Shown here piece by piece: positions 8,446 to 17,776 of a stretch of DNA of 64,000 bases. Source of the DNA: Bacteroidales bacterium CF. Lineage in GTDB: Bacteria; Bacteroidota; Bacteroidia; Bacteroidales; UBA932. Numbering within the stretch: the first letter of the stretch is position 1; every line of letters starts with the position of its first letter. The notes beneath the pieces were generated by a model. It saw only the letters and a program-made list of their open reading frames with translations, was not told the DNA's origin and made no database searches. Made by a program: the position numbers and the translations under genes. Location of the stretch: NCBI GenBank assembly GCA_000473305.1, contig CP006772.1, positions 1,674,001 to 1,738,000 of the forward strand. Direction: 5' to 3'.

Positions 8446-11400
8446 ATGTACAAAATCACTGAACATCCTATTCTTCCGATCCCTGTGGAAGATAGAGTAG
8501 AATTTACATTCGAAGGACAAAAAGTTGTTGGTCAGAGGGGATTTACAATTGCAGCAGCCTTACATCAGGCAGGGCTCGTAGTACACAAGCACAGTCTGGA
8601 ACACAGAGAGCGTACTTTGGAGTGCGGAATCGGAAAATGTGGAGCCTGCGAAATGTTAGTTGACGGGAGGGTCCGTCGAATATGTATAACCAAGGTGGAC
8701 GAAGTAAAAGATGTAAGAAGGATTGACGAATCTTACATGCCTGAGGGAATTGAATACCCCGGCGGATTAAAACCGGCAATCAGGGTTTTCAAGACAACTG
8801 TGGCCATAATAGGTGCAGGGCCTGCAGGACTGGCGGTAAGGGAAGAGCTCTGCAAAGCAGGTGTCGACAATCTTGTCATTGACAATAACAGCAAAATCGG
8901 CGGTCAGTTTGTAATGCAGACTCACCAGTTTTTCTTTTTCGAGAAAGAGAAAAGATTCGGTGGCATGAGAGGTTTTGACATAGCATCAAATCTGGCAGGG
9001 GAAGATCATACCGGAATCATACTTGACTCGGTCATATGGGACATTGTTGAGGGCAAAAGACTTATAGCCAAGAATATTGCCACTCAGGAGGTCTTTTATA
9101 TAGATACTGAACAGATTGTTGTGGCAACAGGCGCGGTTCCATTTATGCCGGCATTTAAGAATGACGACCTTCCGGGAGTGTACACTGCAGCAGTCGTACA
9201 GAGAATGATGAACAAAGAGCTTACCCTTTTGGGGAAGAAGATTCTCACTGTCGGCGCCGGCAATATCGGATACCTCACATCTTACCAGGCGATGCAGGCA
9301 GGAGCCGGCGTAAAGGCTATCATAGAGGCAATGCCGTCAGAGGGTGGTTTTCCTGTTCAGGCAAACAGAGTAAGGAGGCTCGGGATCCCGATTCTAACAT
9401 CACACATACTTCTTGAAGCAATTCCAAACGAGGACCGTACAGGTATAACCGGTGCAATCATTGCCAAATGCGAGAATTTCAAACCAATAGCAGGAACAGA
9501 GACACTCGTGGAGGATATTGACTGTATAAATATATGTACGGGTTTAATTCCTGACAATCAGCTCTTCAGAAAAGGTATTGAGGTGTTCGGAAGGAAGTGT
9601 CACGGTGTCGGTGATTCTGTCAAGATCGGAGAGGGAACCTCTGCCGTCCTCAGAGGGCGCCAGTGCGCATACGAAGTCATGCAGGATCTCGGGATAAGAT
9701 ACAACTACGACAACTATCTCTCAATATCCAAGGAGTACATAGATTCTCAGCAGCATCCGGTCAGGATACTGGAAGAGCCGTTAAAGCCTTCTAAAGAGAG
9801 AATGGAATCGAAAGGTTTCGTCCAGATTGACTGTCTCTATGGGTTTGCTTGCAACCCGTGCTCTTTTGCATGTAAATACGGAGCTATAACCAAATCTTCA
9901 ACATCAACCGTTCCGAGGATTGATTTTGACAAGTGTATAGGTTGCATGCAATGCGTTCATCAATGTCCGGGTCTTGCTATTTTCGGTTACCAGTTCAACA
10001 AGAACTGGCTCTTCCTGCCGATTGAATACAAGGCAAACGAGGGTGTTGAGGTATATCTTGTCAACAATAACGGAGAAAAGGTCGGAGAGGGAGTTATCGA
10101 GAAGATTCTCAAAAGCGACAACAAGACAAATGTGGCCAGAGTTAAGGCGACAAATCTCGAAGGAGAGGAACTTTTGAAAGTAAGGGGCTTTATTGTCAAG
10201 GAGAACTATCCTGAACCGCTCAGGCTTCTGAAGCTTGGGCAACCTCACGATGCAAAATCATATATCTGTCACTGTGAAGACGTTACTGTTGAAAAACTTT
10301 TGTCTGTCATTGGTGACAGGAAAGTTATCTCTTCAGATGAGTTGAAACATATCTCCAGAATAGGCATGGGTGCATGCCGCGGAAACAGATGCGTCCCGAG
10401 AGCAAGGACTCTGCTCAGGGCATACGGAATAGAGGTTCTCGGAGAACCAACGCCGAGAGGTCCTATGTCCAATCTGGTTAATCTTGGAGAGATGGTCAAC
10501 AAGAACAGGGAGGAGAGGGTAATTCTTCCGGATGTTTCTCCGAATAAAGGGCAAAGAGAGGTTAAAAAGGTAGCGGCATTGATAGCAGGAGGCGGAATTG
10601 CAGGTTCGTCACTTTTCCGTTATCTTTCAGAGGCTGGTTACAAACCTTACCTTATCAATGACGGGTTAGGAAGTTCATGGCGAAACATCGCGGGAGGACG
10701 ACCGGCATTCTCACTGCCTGCTCTGGCTGATATAGCAATGCACAACCTTGAGATTTTCAGGGCACTGAATGAAAAGACTCACATCGACTTCAAACTAACC
10801 AGATATGTCAATCTGGCACATGATGAGGAGACATATAAATCTCTAGATCTCTCCCGTGCCTGGTCTGATGCCTACATGGTTGACAAAAAAGATTTCAGAA
10901 AGGAGATCTCACCATACTTCAATACATCATTGTCGACATACAGCCATGCACTGATTACAAATAACTGCTGGCAGGCAAACCCCGGACTGACAATCGATGC
11001 TGTAAGGCATATCGGCCGGAATCTTGGGGGAACAATCCTTGAGAATACCAAACTGATTGACGTATGCAGGGATGGCAAGGAATATCACGTTATTTTGCAG
11101 ACACCCGACAGAGAGTATCTGGAGTTCAGAACAGAGATATTTATAAATGCTCTTGGTGGAAATGCAGATAAATTTGCAAAGAAACTCGGCATCGAGACCG
11201 GTCTCTATCCTGTAAAACACCAGGCATTCATAACAAAGAGACTGCCTATGCTGGGTAAAGACGGTGCAAATCTTGACATGATTATCGACAGGAGGAAATA
11301 CAAGGGCTTTTCAGCTGTTTACGGCCAACAGCTTGCAGAGACAGGACAGATTATCGGTTGCGCCTCGCCTGCAATAGATGCCAAAGAGACCGGGAAGAAC

Positions 11401-11694
11401 CTGAAGATAAACACCCGGTATTTTATCGAAGTAGCAACAGAGATGTTCACAGACTGGATACCTCAGCTCTCCGGGGTCGGATTCCAGGCAATATGGTCGG
11501 GTTACTACACAGAGCCACGCTACATAATAGACCCCGAGGCAGGCTTATTCGTGGGAATGCGCGGCCACGGCTTCATGCTCTCACAATACCTTGCAAAAGT
11601 ATATGTGGACAGCCTGCTCGGAAGAGCTGTCCCGGATTACTTCAGCGAATTGCGACTCGGCGGCAAGGGGCTCAGTGAGCAAGCGTTTAAGTGA
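8446..11694 (+). CDS. Multidomain FAD/Fe-S oxidoreductase (HcnABC / sarcosine-oxidase-like fusion)
   Basis: A 1082-residue protein. Residues about 15-85 are a 2Fe-2S ferredoxin-like domain (CGIGKCGACEMLVDG). A pyridine-nucleotide-disulfide type FAD domain follows (AIIGAGPAGLAVREEL; second nucleotide site LTVGAGNIGY), then a 4Fe-4S region (CIGCMQCVHQCPG), a BFD-like 2Fe-2S domain (CHCEDVTVEK, GACRGNRCVPRARTLL), and from about residue 705 a DAO/GlpO-type FAD domain (ALIAGGGIAGSSLFRYL, VGMRGHGFMLSQYLAK). These modules equal the A, B and C chains of hydrogen cyanide synthase, proline dehydrogenase complexes or heterotetrameric sarcosine oxidase. An amine or imino-acid substrate is the best inference. 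Its TGA stop lies on the first bases of a REP copy, and a hairpin terminator follows. Confidence 0.85.
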   Translation: MYKITEHPILPIPVEDRVEFTFEGQKVVGQRGFTIAAALHQAGLVVHKHSLEHRERTLECGIGKCGACEMLVDGRVRRICITKVDEVKDVRRIDESYMPEGIEYPGGLKPAIRVFKTTVAIIGAGPAGLAVREELCKAGVDNLVIDNNSKIGGQFVMQTHQFFFFEKEKRFGGMRGFDIASNLAGEDHTGIILDSVIWDIVEGKRLIAKNIATQEVFYIDTEQIVVATGAVPFMPAFKNDDLPGVYTAAVVQRMMNKELTLLGKKILTVGAGNIGYLTSYQAMQAGAGVKAIIEAMPSEGGFPVQANRVRRLGIPILTSHILLEAIPNEDRTGITGAIIAKCENFKPIAGTETLVEDIDCINICTGLIPDNQLFRKGIEVFGRKCHGVGDSVKIGEGTSAVLRGRQCAYEVMQDLGIRYNYDNYLSISKEYIDSQQHPVRILEEPLKPSKERMESKGFVQIDCLYGFACNPCSFACKYGAITKSSTSTVPRIDFDKCIGCMQCVHQCPGLAIFGYQFNKNWLFLPIEYKANEGVEVYLVNNNGEKVGEGVIEKILKSDNKTNVARVKATNLEGEELLKVRGFIVKENYPEPLRLLKLGQPHDAKSYICHCEDVTVEKLLSVIGDRKVISSDELKHISRIGMGACRGNRCVPRARTLLRAYGIEVLGEPTPRGPMSNLVNLGEMVNKNREERVILPDVSPNKGQREVKKVAALIAGGGIAGSSLFRYLSEAGYKPYLINDGLGSSWRNIAGGRPAFSLPALADIAMHNLEIFRALNEKTHIDFKLTRYVNLAHDEETYKSLDLSRAWSDAYMVDKKDFRKEISPYFNTSLSTYSHALITNNCWQANPGLTIDAVRHIGRNLGGTILENTKLIDVCRDGKEYHVILQTPDREYLEFRTEIFINALGGNADKFAKKLGIETGLYPVKHQAFITKRLPMLGKDGANLDMIIDRRKYKGFSAVYGQQLAETGQIIGCASPAIDAKETGKNLKINTRYFIEVATEMFTDWIPQLSGVGFQAIWSGYYTEPRYIIDPEAGLFVGMRGHGFMLSQYLAKVYVDSLLGRAVPDYFSELRLGGKGLSEQAFK

Positions 11695-11786
11695 TGGCAC
11701 TGATTTTTTCTTAACAAACAATAGCTAAGCGCCTGTAAATGTAGTATTTACAGGCGCTTTATTTTTAGTGGCACTGATTTTTCTAA
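11692..11786 (+). repeat. REP-terminator-REP cassette, copy 1
   Basis: Two direct copies of the REP-like word bracket a terminator hairpin. The first (11692-11713) is degenerate and reads AGTGATGGCACTGATTTTTT, including the TGA stop of the oxidoreductase gene. The second (11768-11786) is a perfect GTGGCACTGATTTTTCTAA. A second cassette with the same layout and similar spacer lies at 39823-39915. Confidence 0.85.
11727..11766 (+). terminator. Rho-independent terminator after the oxidoreductase
   Basis: A perfect 14-bp stem, AAGCGCCTGTAAAT and its complement, around the loop GTAGT, followed by TATTTTTA. It sits between two REP copies. Confidence 0.9.
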
Positions 11787-12399
11787 TCGCTTAATATTCT
11801 AACATTTGCACTTTCGTTTGACAGATATTTATGGAAGTGATGAAATTTCGGGGATATATAAAAACTTCATGGGGCCTCACCCCTTCCGGAATAATGCCCC
11901 ATTACTTAACCTAAACTTAAACTATGAAAAACTTCGATTTAAAAAATACAAACTCTGTGCCAAAGTTTAAATTTTTGAAAATATTTTTAATTTTTTTCTG
12001 TTTTTAAAGAAATTTTTCTTATATAAAGATCTGAATTCGCTTAATAGGCTTCAATTTATTATCAAATATGTGATATTTCTATTGGTAGAAAATCTTAGCA
12101 AATGACATTATAACCGGTAAAAAATCTATACACAGGCAAAATTAATTTGACAATTATATTCTGACGGTTATAAATAATTTAATAATATTTTGTGGGGCAT
12201 AAAGTGACAATAAATTTCTGACGGTTATAAAAATTTGACAATTAAGATTTCCAAGTAGTAATTAGTATATTCCATGCAATAATTAGAGTTTCAAAAAATT
12301 CAGTCCTCTGTAATAATGTTCATACAACTAAGTTAATAAACTATGTGTTTATCTTACATGATGCGGAGTTATTCTACAATTATCTTACACGATGAGGAG
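11787..12399. other. AT-rich intergenic region, 613 bp, no gene seen
   Basis: Very AT-rich with stops in all frames. It contains two copies of TCTGACGGTTATAAA (near 12160 and 12219) and two of TTGACAATTA (near 12148 and 12236), so a segment of about 90 bp looks partly duplicated. A short GGGGC...GCCCC dyad lies near 11873-11899. No recognisable RNA gene or promoter could be assigned. Confidence 0.5.
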
Positions 12400-12410
12400 T
12401 TATTCTACAA
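12349..12410. repeat. 31-bp tandem duplication at the uvrD 3' end
   Basis: Two adjacent 31-bp units (12349-12379 and 12380-12410), each reading TTATCTTAC...GAGTTATTCTACAA, with two differences. The second unit contains the uvrD stop codon (complement of 12400-12402), so the duplication copied the gene end into the intergenic region. Confidence 0.8.
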
Positions 12411-15156
12411 CGCGGAGCTTCGCGAACTTCAAGAGTAATGTTTTTTTGCCACCTTGTTCAAAATCCACAATAGCTTTTGCATTCAGGGCATCACCCTCCA
12501 GTTCGAGCAGTGTTCCGAAACCAAATCTGTCATGTTCAACTTTCAGGCCAACTTTCAATTTTGAAATAGGGTCTGCCTTGAAATCCGGATCGGCCGGCTT
12601 CCGGAACGTAGTCGACGGGCGAAATACATTTCGCGCATCGCCGGATGAACTCTTGTCATTTGAAGGGTTACCTGCACGATCTCGATATTGAGAACCGGGG
12701 CTTCCGTTCCATGTACCGGAACCGGATCGGTCATGAGATCCTGACCCGGATCTGTTATATGACCCGAAAGCGGATCTGTCGTATGAACCGGAACTGCTTC
12801 TTTCATAATTACCGGAAGTCGTTCTGTCATCATTCCCGGAACCTGATTTATCACGAAAACGATTATCGGAGCGGGATGTTCCGCTATTGGAAAGAGAGCT
12901 CATCGATACCAGATTGTAATCATCACCGCCCATCTCACTTTTCATATCAGGCCAGTCAAGGTATTTTGGATCTATCTCTCTCAAAAACCTGCTTGTAGGA
13001 TAATTTACATGAGAGCCCCATCTGAAACGTGACTGGGCGTACGATAGCGTAACATTCAACTTTGCCCTCGTCAGTGCAACATAAAATAGTCTTCTCTCCT
13101 CCTCCAGATCTGTCTCCTTGATCCCGGACATACTGCCCGAAGGGAAAAGGTTCTCCTCCATACCTACCACATACACATAAGGGAATTCCAACCCTTTTGC
13201 CGAGTGGACAGTCATAAGGCTGATCTTGTTAGAATCCTCGGGGGCATTATTCTCGTCGATAGCACTTAGAAGCGCTATATTCTCTATATAATTTGAGAGC
13301 GAGACCAAAGGGTTTGAGTTGCTGCCCTGTCCATCCGGCACTTGCACATCTAAATCAGAATCGTCGGTGAGAGGTGAAGTGGAAGAAGTGGAAGAAGCGG
13401 GTGAAGTGGAAGAAGCGGATGAAGCGGATGAAGCGGATGAAGCGGATGAAGCGGAAGAGTTGGAAGAATTGGAAGAGATGGAAGAATTGGAAGAGTTGGA
13501 ATCTAAAGCGGGTTTTGCTGACTCAGGATCATTGTTTATTTCACCTGTCTCTTCTACCTCCTCTACAAAAGCCTTGATACTGTTCATCAACTCCTCAACG
13601 TTGTCAAGGCGGGCCTGACCTTCAACCGATGTATCGGACCTGAGATAGTCCATATAACCCGATTTCACCAGAACCTCCATGGCAATATCATAGACATTGT
13701 AGGTCGCAACTTTGGCACTGATCTCTGCAATCATCTTTGCAAACTGGAAAAGCTTGCCGGCGGCGGCCTGCTTGATGCCCATAGCACTCATCTGCCCCTC
13801 CATCATAGCTTCCCAGAGAGAGACCCCTGCCGAGTTGGCCGCCGCCGTCAGACACGAGACTGTTGTGTCACCAATTCCTCTCGGAGGAACATTGACAATC
13901 CGCCTGAAAGCCTCATCATCCTTTTTATTGAGCAGCAGCCTCAGATAAGAGATCATATCCTTAACCTCAGCCCGCTCATAAAAAGAGTGCCCCCCATAAA
14001 TCTTGTAGGGTAACGAACGTTTCCTCAAAGCCTCCTCAACAGCACGCGATTGAGCATTTGTTCTGTACAGGACAGCAAAATCACCATAAGAAGCCTTATC
14101 CTGATAAATCCTGGCCAAAACCGAAGAGGCAAGCATAAATGCCTCCTCCTGATCTGTATACGCATTCATTACAGATATCTTCTCCCCCTCAGCCGCCGAA
14201 GAGAAACACTCCTTCTTTATCTGCATCGAATTCCTTGCAATCAGACTATTAGCTGCCTTTACAATTGTCTGAGTAGAACGATAATTCTGCTCCAGACGGA
14301 ACTCCTTAGCCTCAGGGTAATCCTTCCTGAAATTCAAAATGTTCTCTATCCTCGCTCCCCGGAACGAGTATATACTTTGAGCATCATCCCCTACAACACA
14401 CAGATTTCTGTGAACAGAGGCCAGTTTCTTGACTATCAGATATTGAGAATAGTTAGTATCCTGATACTCATCTACAAGAATATATGAAAACCTTGATCTG
14501 AGCTTCTCAAGAACCTGCGGAAAATCACGAAGCAAAATATTTGTATATACAAGAATATCATCAAAATCCATTGCTCCGGCCTGTTTAAATTTCTTATGAT
14601 AAAGAGCATAAATCTCCCCTATCCTGGGCTTCTTGGCAGCAGCATCATTTTGAGCCAGAGTAGCATTGCTGAGATAAGCAGCCGGAGTAACCAGGTTGTT
14701 CTTAGCCATTGATATCCTGGAAAGCACCTCATTTGGCTTATATATCTTCTCATCCAGAGAGAGCTCTTTGACACAAGCCCTTATAGCACTTCTGGAATCA
14801 GATGTGTCATAAATAGTAAAACTCTTGGGAAAACCGAGCAATTCAGCATCTTCCCTGAGAAATTTCACAAAAACAGAGTGAAATGTACCCATCCATAAAT
14901 TTCTGGCCACATCATAACCCACAAGAGAGGCTATCCTCTCCTTCATCTCCTTAGATGCCTTGTTTGTGAATGTAAGTGCCAGCACCGAACCGGCCTTGTG
15001 TCCATGGTCCAGAATATTAGCAATCCTGCAGGTTAGCACTCTCGTTTTTCCGGATCCCGCTCCCGCCACTATCAAACAGGGGCCGTCAAATTGCTCAACT
15101 GCCTGACTTTGAGCACTATTCAGCCCTTCGTAAATTGTTGAAAAATCAGTCTTCAT
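12400..15156 (-). CDS. uvrD: UvrD/PcrA-family 3'-5' DNA helicase
   Basis: About 918 residues from the ATG at 15156 (MKTDFSTIYEGLNSAQSQAV); an upstream in-frame extension lacks similarity and crosses the nqrA promoter, so it is rejected. Motif I is VAGAGSGKTRVLTCRIANIL, Walker B is FSYILVDEYQDTNYSQY, motif III is GDDAQSIYSFRGARIENIL, motif IV QNYRSTQTIVKAAN, motif V TVHSAKGLEFPYVYVVG, motif VI RRLFYVALTRAK. It unwinds DNA in excision and mismatch repair and clears replication forks. Two oddities: a Ser/Ala-rich insert of about 45 residues encoded at 13376-13510, and a Gly/Ser/Arg/Asp repeat tail at 12560-12880. The gene is divergent from nqrA with a 52-bp gap. Confidence 0.9.
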   Translation of the reverse strand: MKTDFSTIYEGLNSAQSQAVEQFDGPCLIVAGAGSGKTRVLTCRIANILDHGHKAGSVLALTFTNKASKEMKERIASLVGYDVARNLWMGTFHSVFVKFLREDAELLGFPKSFTIYDTSDSRSAIRACVKELSLDEKIYKPNEVLSRISMAKNNLVTPAAYLSNATLAQNDAAAKKPRIGEIYALYHKKFKQAGAMDFDDILVYTNILLRDFPQVLEKLRSRFSYILVDEYQDTNYSQYLIVKKLASVHRNLCVVGDDAQSIYSFRGARIENILNFRKDYPEAKEFRLEQNYRSTQTIVKAANSLIARNSMQIKKECFSSAAEGEKISVMNAYTDQEEAFMLASSVLARIYQDKASYGDFAVLYRTNAQSRAVEEALRKRSLPYKIYGGHSFYERAEVKDMISYLRLLLNKKDDEAFRRIVNVPPRGIGDTTVSCLTAAANSAGVSLWEAMMEGQMSAMGIKQAAAGKLFQFAKMIAEISAKVATYNVYDIAMEVLVKSGYMDYLRSDTSVEGQARLDNVEELMNSIKAFVEEVEETGEINNDPESAKPALDSNSSNSSISSNSSNSSASSASSASSASSASSTSPASSTSSTSPLTDDSDLDVQVPDGQGSNSNPLVSLSNYIENIALLSAIDENNAPEDSNKISLMTVHSAKGLEFPYVYVVGMEENLFPSGSMSGIKETDLEEERRLFYVALTRAKLNVTLSYAQSRFRWGSHVNYPTSRFLREIDPKYLDWPDMKSEMGGDDYNLVSMSSLSNSGTSRSDNRFRDKSGSGNDDRTTSGNYERSSSGSYDRSAFGSYNRSGSGSHDRSGSGTWNGSPGSQYRDRAGNPSNDKSSSGDARNVFRPSTTFRKPADPDFKADPISKLKVGLKVEHDRFGFGTLLELEGDALNAKAIVDFEQGGKKTLLLKFAKLRVVE
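13376..13510 (-). repeat. 9-bp microsatellite inside uvrD encoding a Ser/Ala-rich insert
   Basis: On the plus strand GAAGCGGAT is repeated in tandem, with GAAGTGGAA and GGAAGAATT variants beside it. The units are multiples of three, so the frame stays open; on the gene strand they encode SSA, SSN and SST repeats. The insert lies between conserved helicase motifs and is not a family feature. Confidence 0.7.
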
Positions 15157-15180
15157 TGGCACAAAATTATAAATATTGTG

Positions 15181-15189
15181 TATCTTTGC
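15181..15189 (+). promoter_or_regulatory. -7 element for the nqr operon
   Basis: TATCTTTGC matches the Bacteroidetes TAnnTTTGC -7 consensus, 20 bp before the nqrA ATG at 15209. A TTGGCA-like -33 candidate starts near 15156, overlapping the start of the divergent uvrD gene. Confidence 0.6.
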
Positions 15190-15208
15190 CGCAAAATTTT
15201 TCACAATA

Positions 15209-16585
15209 ATGTCAAACCATATTCGATTAAGCAAAGGTTTGGACATTCCTTTAAAAGGAAATGCCTCAAACCAAATCACTAAAACCATCTCTTCGGATAT
15301 TCTTGCTGTGAAACCCTCTGACTTCAGGACTCTCAACCCAAAACTTCTTGTAAAAGAAGGAGATGCAGTCAAAGCCGGTTCACCAATCTTGGCAGACAAA
15401 ACTAATCTATCAATACAAATCTGCTCACCGGTGAGTGGAGTTGTTAAAGAGATAGTAAGGGGTGAAAAACGCAAACTGCTTGCAGTACTTATCCATAACG
15501 ACAAAAAGTACGAACACATTCAGTTTAACGTTCCAAACCCAAAAACTGCAATAAAAGAAGAGATTGTCAACGTTTTGTTGGAGAGCGGACTATGGCCCGT
15601 AATCAAGCAACGCCCTTACGGAATTACCCCGAATCCTGCAATTGAGCCGAAGGCTATCTACATTTCAGGATTTGACTCATCACCACTTGCTCCTGATCTT
15701 GACTTCACCCTCAAATCAGAAAAAGAGTCGCTTCAGGCGGGTATTGATGTACTCAATCTTCTTACAAAGGGTGGCATTCACCTTAGCCTGCACATAAACA
15801 ACCACGCAGGCAGTCCTTTCCACAGACTTGAAAGGGTGATATTCCACACAATAGAAGGGCCTCATCCTGCAGGAAACGTAGGCATACAGATCAACAACAT
15901 CGACCCTGTAAACAAGGGCGAGGTAGTATGGACAATTGACATGTACGGGGTTGCCGCAATAGGTAAGCTTTTCACAAAGGGAATCTACGACATCAAAAAG
16001 ACAATTGCCATAACCGGTCCGAGATGCGTTAATCCAAGTTATGTTGAATGTCTTCCCGGCATGTGCATGAGTGACATAAAAGAATATGCAGGCCACATAG
16101 CCAAAAGCGCCGGTGACGAACTACCGGTAAGGTGGATAAGCGGAAACGTTCTTACTGGTACCAATGTTGGAGCAGAAGGATTCTTAGGATTTTACCACAA
16201 TCAGATCACCCTCATATCAGAAGGAAACTACTACGAGATGTTCGGATGGATTAAGCCTTTCAGGTCAAAGAAATTCAGCATTTCGCACACATATTTCTCA
16301 TGGCTGACTCCGAAGAAGAGTTATGAGTTGGACACCAACACAAACGGCGCTGAGAGAGCCTTTGTCATGACAGGCGTTTATGAGAAAGTGCTCCCTATGG
16401 ACATTTATCCGACATACCTTCTAAAGGCAATTCTTGCAGAAGATATTGACAACATGGAGGCTCTGGGCATCTATGAAGTTATCGAGGAAGATCTGGCACT
16501 CTGTGAATTTGTATGCCCTTCCAAGATAGATGTACAAGAGATTGTATCAAAAGGAATAGATTTGATGATTAAAGAAATGTCTTAA
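15209..16585 (+). CDS. nqrA: Na+-translocating NADH:quinone reductase subunit A
   Basis: 458 residues from ATG 15209 (MSNHIRLSKGLDIPLKG), the family N terminus; a longer upstream extension is rejected because it crosses the promoter. The RnfC/NqrA pattern is present: a barrel-sandwich region with SPVSGVVKEIVRGEKRK, then the central SLBB-like part and a C-terminal helical domain without Fe-S cysteine motifs, as expected for NqrA. It is the cytosolic-face subunit linked to quinone binding in the six-subunit sodium pump. First gene of nqrABCDEF, with nqrB 10 bp downstream. Confidence 0.95.
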   Translation: MSNHIRLSKGLDIPLKGNASNQITKTISSDILAVKPSDFRTLNPKLLVKEGDAVKAGSPILADKTNLSIQICSPVSGVVKEIVRGEKRKLLAVLIHNDKKYEHIQFNVPNPKTAIKEEIVNVLLESGLWPVIKQRPYGITPNPAIEPKAIYISGFDSSPLAPDLDFTLKSEKESLQAGIDVLNLLTKGGIHLSLHINNHAGSPFHRLERVIFHTIEGPHPAGNVGIQINNIDPVNKGEVVWTIDMYGVAAIGKLFTKGIYDIKKTIAITGPRCVNPSYVECLPGMCMSDIKEYAGHIAKSAGDELPVRWISGNVLTGTNVGAEGFLGFYHNQITLISEGNYYEMFGWIKPFRSKKFSISHTYFSWLTPKKSYELDTNTNGAERAFVMTGVYEKVLPMDIYPTYLLKAILAEDIDNMEALGIYEVIEEDLALCEFVCPSKIDVQEIVSKGIDLMIKEMS

Positions 16586-16595
16586 TAAAATAGAG

Positions 16596-17765
16596 ATGAA
16601 AGCGCTAAGAAAAATTGTAGATAATATAAAGCCGACATTCAGCAAAGGCGGCAAGCTGGGATTCCTGCACTCGACCTTTGACGCGTTTGAGACATTCCTT
16701 TTTGTGCCTGACACGGTTACAAAGAACGGTGTACACATAAAAGACTCAATTGACCTGAAGAGGACAATGTCATTTGTCATAATCGCCCTCATGCCGGCAA
16801 TGCTTTTCGGAATGTGGAACACAGGATATCAGCACAACCTCTCTATAGGAGGCTCAATGGATTTCTGGGGAATGTTCTGGTTCGGATTCCTTAAAGTTCT
16901 CCCTCTTATAATCGTTTCATACGTTGTAGGACTCGGCATCGAATTCACAGCGGCACAGATAAGAGGACACGAAGTAAACGAAGGATTCCTGGTATCAGGA
17001 ATGCTGATACCATTAATCATGCCTGTAGACGTACCACTCTGGATACTCGCTCTGTCAGTTGTATTTGCCGTAATAATAGGTAAAGAGGTTTTCGGCGGTA
17101 CAGGTATGAACATCTGGAACCCGGCACTTCTTTCAAGAGCCTTCGTATTCTTCGCTTACCCTTCACAGATCTCCGGAGACAAAATCTGGATTGCAGGTCT
17201 TTCTGAAGGACAGGGAGTTGTTGACGGATTCTCTGGAGCCACACCGCTTGCAAATGCAATGGCAGGTGCTCCTATACCATCCTTTTCAGATATGTTCTTC
17301 GGTTTCATACCGGGATGCGTCGGAGAGACCTCAACACTGGCAATAATATTGGGTGCTATCATCCTGATTGTAACAGGAGTTGCAAGCTGGAAGATAATGT
17401 TCTCGACAGTAGCCGGAGCTCTTCTCACAGGACTTTTACTAAACGCAGTCGCACCTGCAGACCCGGCGTCATACCTCAACATCCCCGCATGGGATCACTT
17501 AGTGATGGGAGGTTTTGCATTCGGTGCCGTTTTCATGGCAACAGATCCCGTAACAAGTGCGCAGACAGAGACCGGAAAATGGATCTACGGATTCCTGATC
17601 GGTTTTATGGTAATCGTCATCCGCGCATTCAATCCGGGTTATCCTGAAGGAATGATGCTTGCGATACTGCTTCTCAACACGTTCGCACCTATGATTGACC
17701 ACTATGTCGTTCAGTCGAACATAAAGAAGAGACTGAAAAGAGCTACAGTAACTGTTAAAAAATAA
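16596..17765 (+). CDS. nqrB: Na+-translocating NADH:quinone reductase subunit B
   Basis: 389 residues with multiple membrane segments (for example SFVIIALMPAMLFGMWNTGY and LIIVSYVVGLGI). The SGATPLANAMAG motif near residue 215 contains the Thr that carries covalently bound FMN in this family. NqrB is the main membrane subunit, contributing to the Na+ path and quinone reduction. It ends 11 bp before nqrC. Confidence 0.95.
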   Translation: MKALRKIVDNIKPTFSKGGKLGFLHSTFDAFETFLFVPDTVTKNGVHIKDSIDLKRTMSFVIIALMPAMLFGMWNTGYQHNLSIGGSMDFWGMFWFGFLKVLPLIIVSYVVGLGIEFTAAQIRGHEVNEGFLVSGMLIPLIMPVDVPLWILALSVVFAVIIGKEVFGGTGMNIWNPALLSRAFVFFAYPSQISGDKIWIAGLSEGQGVVDGFSGATPLANAMAGAPIPSFSDMFFGFIPGCVGETSTLAIILGAIILIVTGVASWKIMFSTVAGALLTGLLLNAVAPADPASYLNIPAWDHLVMGGFAFGAVFMATDPVTSAQTETGKWIYGFLIGFMVIVIRAFNPGYPEGMMLAILLLNTFAPMIDHYVVQSNIKKRLKRATVTVKK

Positions 17766-17770
17766 GGAGG
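17764..17770 (+). promoter_or_regulatory. Strong Shine-Dalgarno for nqrC
   Basis: AAGGAGG lies 6 nt before the nqrC ATG at 17777. This is unusual in a window where most starts have no clear Shine-Dalgarno, and suggests higher initiation at nqrC than elsewhere in the operon. Confidence 0.7.
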
Positions 17771-17776
17771 ATTACA

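Noticed and set aside
11787-12399. Possible small RNA or tRNA gene in the AT-rich gap
   Set aside because: No cloverleaf, promoter-terminator pair or known RNA motif found by eye.
13319-13618. Acidic Glu/Ala-rich plus-strand frames over uvrD
   Set aside because: Produced by the GAAGCGGAT microsatellite on the non-coding strand.
15157-15519. N-terminal extension of UvrD by 121 codons
   Set aside because: It runs over the nqr promoter and into nqrA on the other strand; the conserved helicase start is at 15156.
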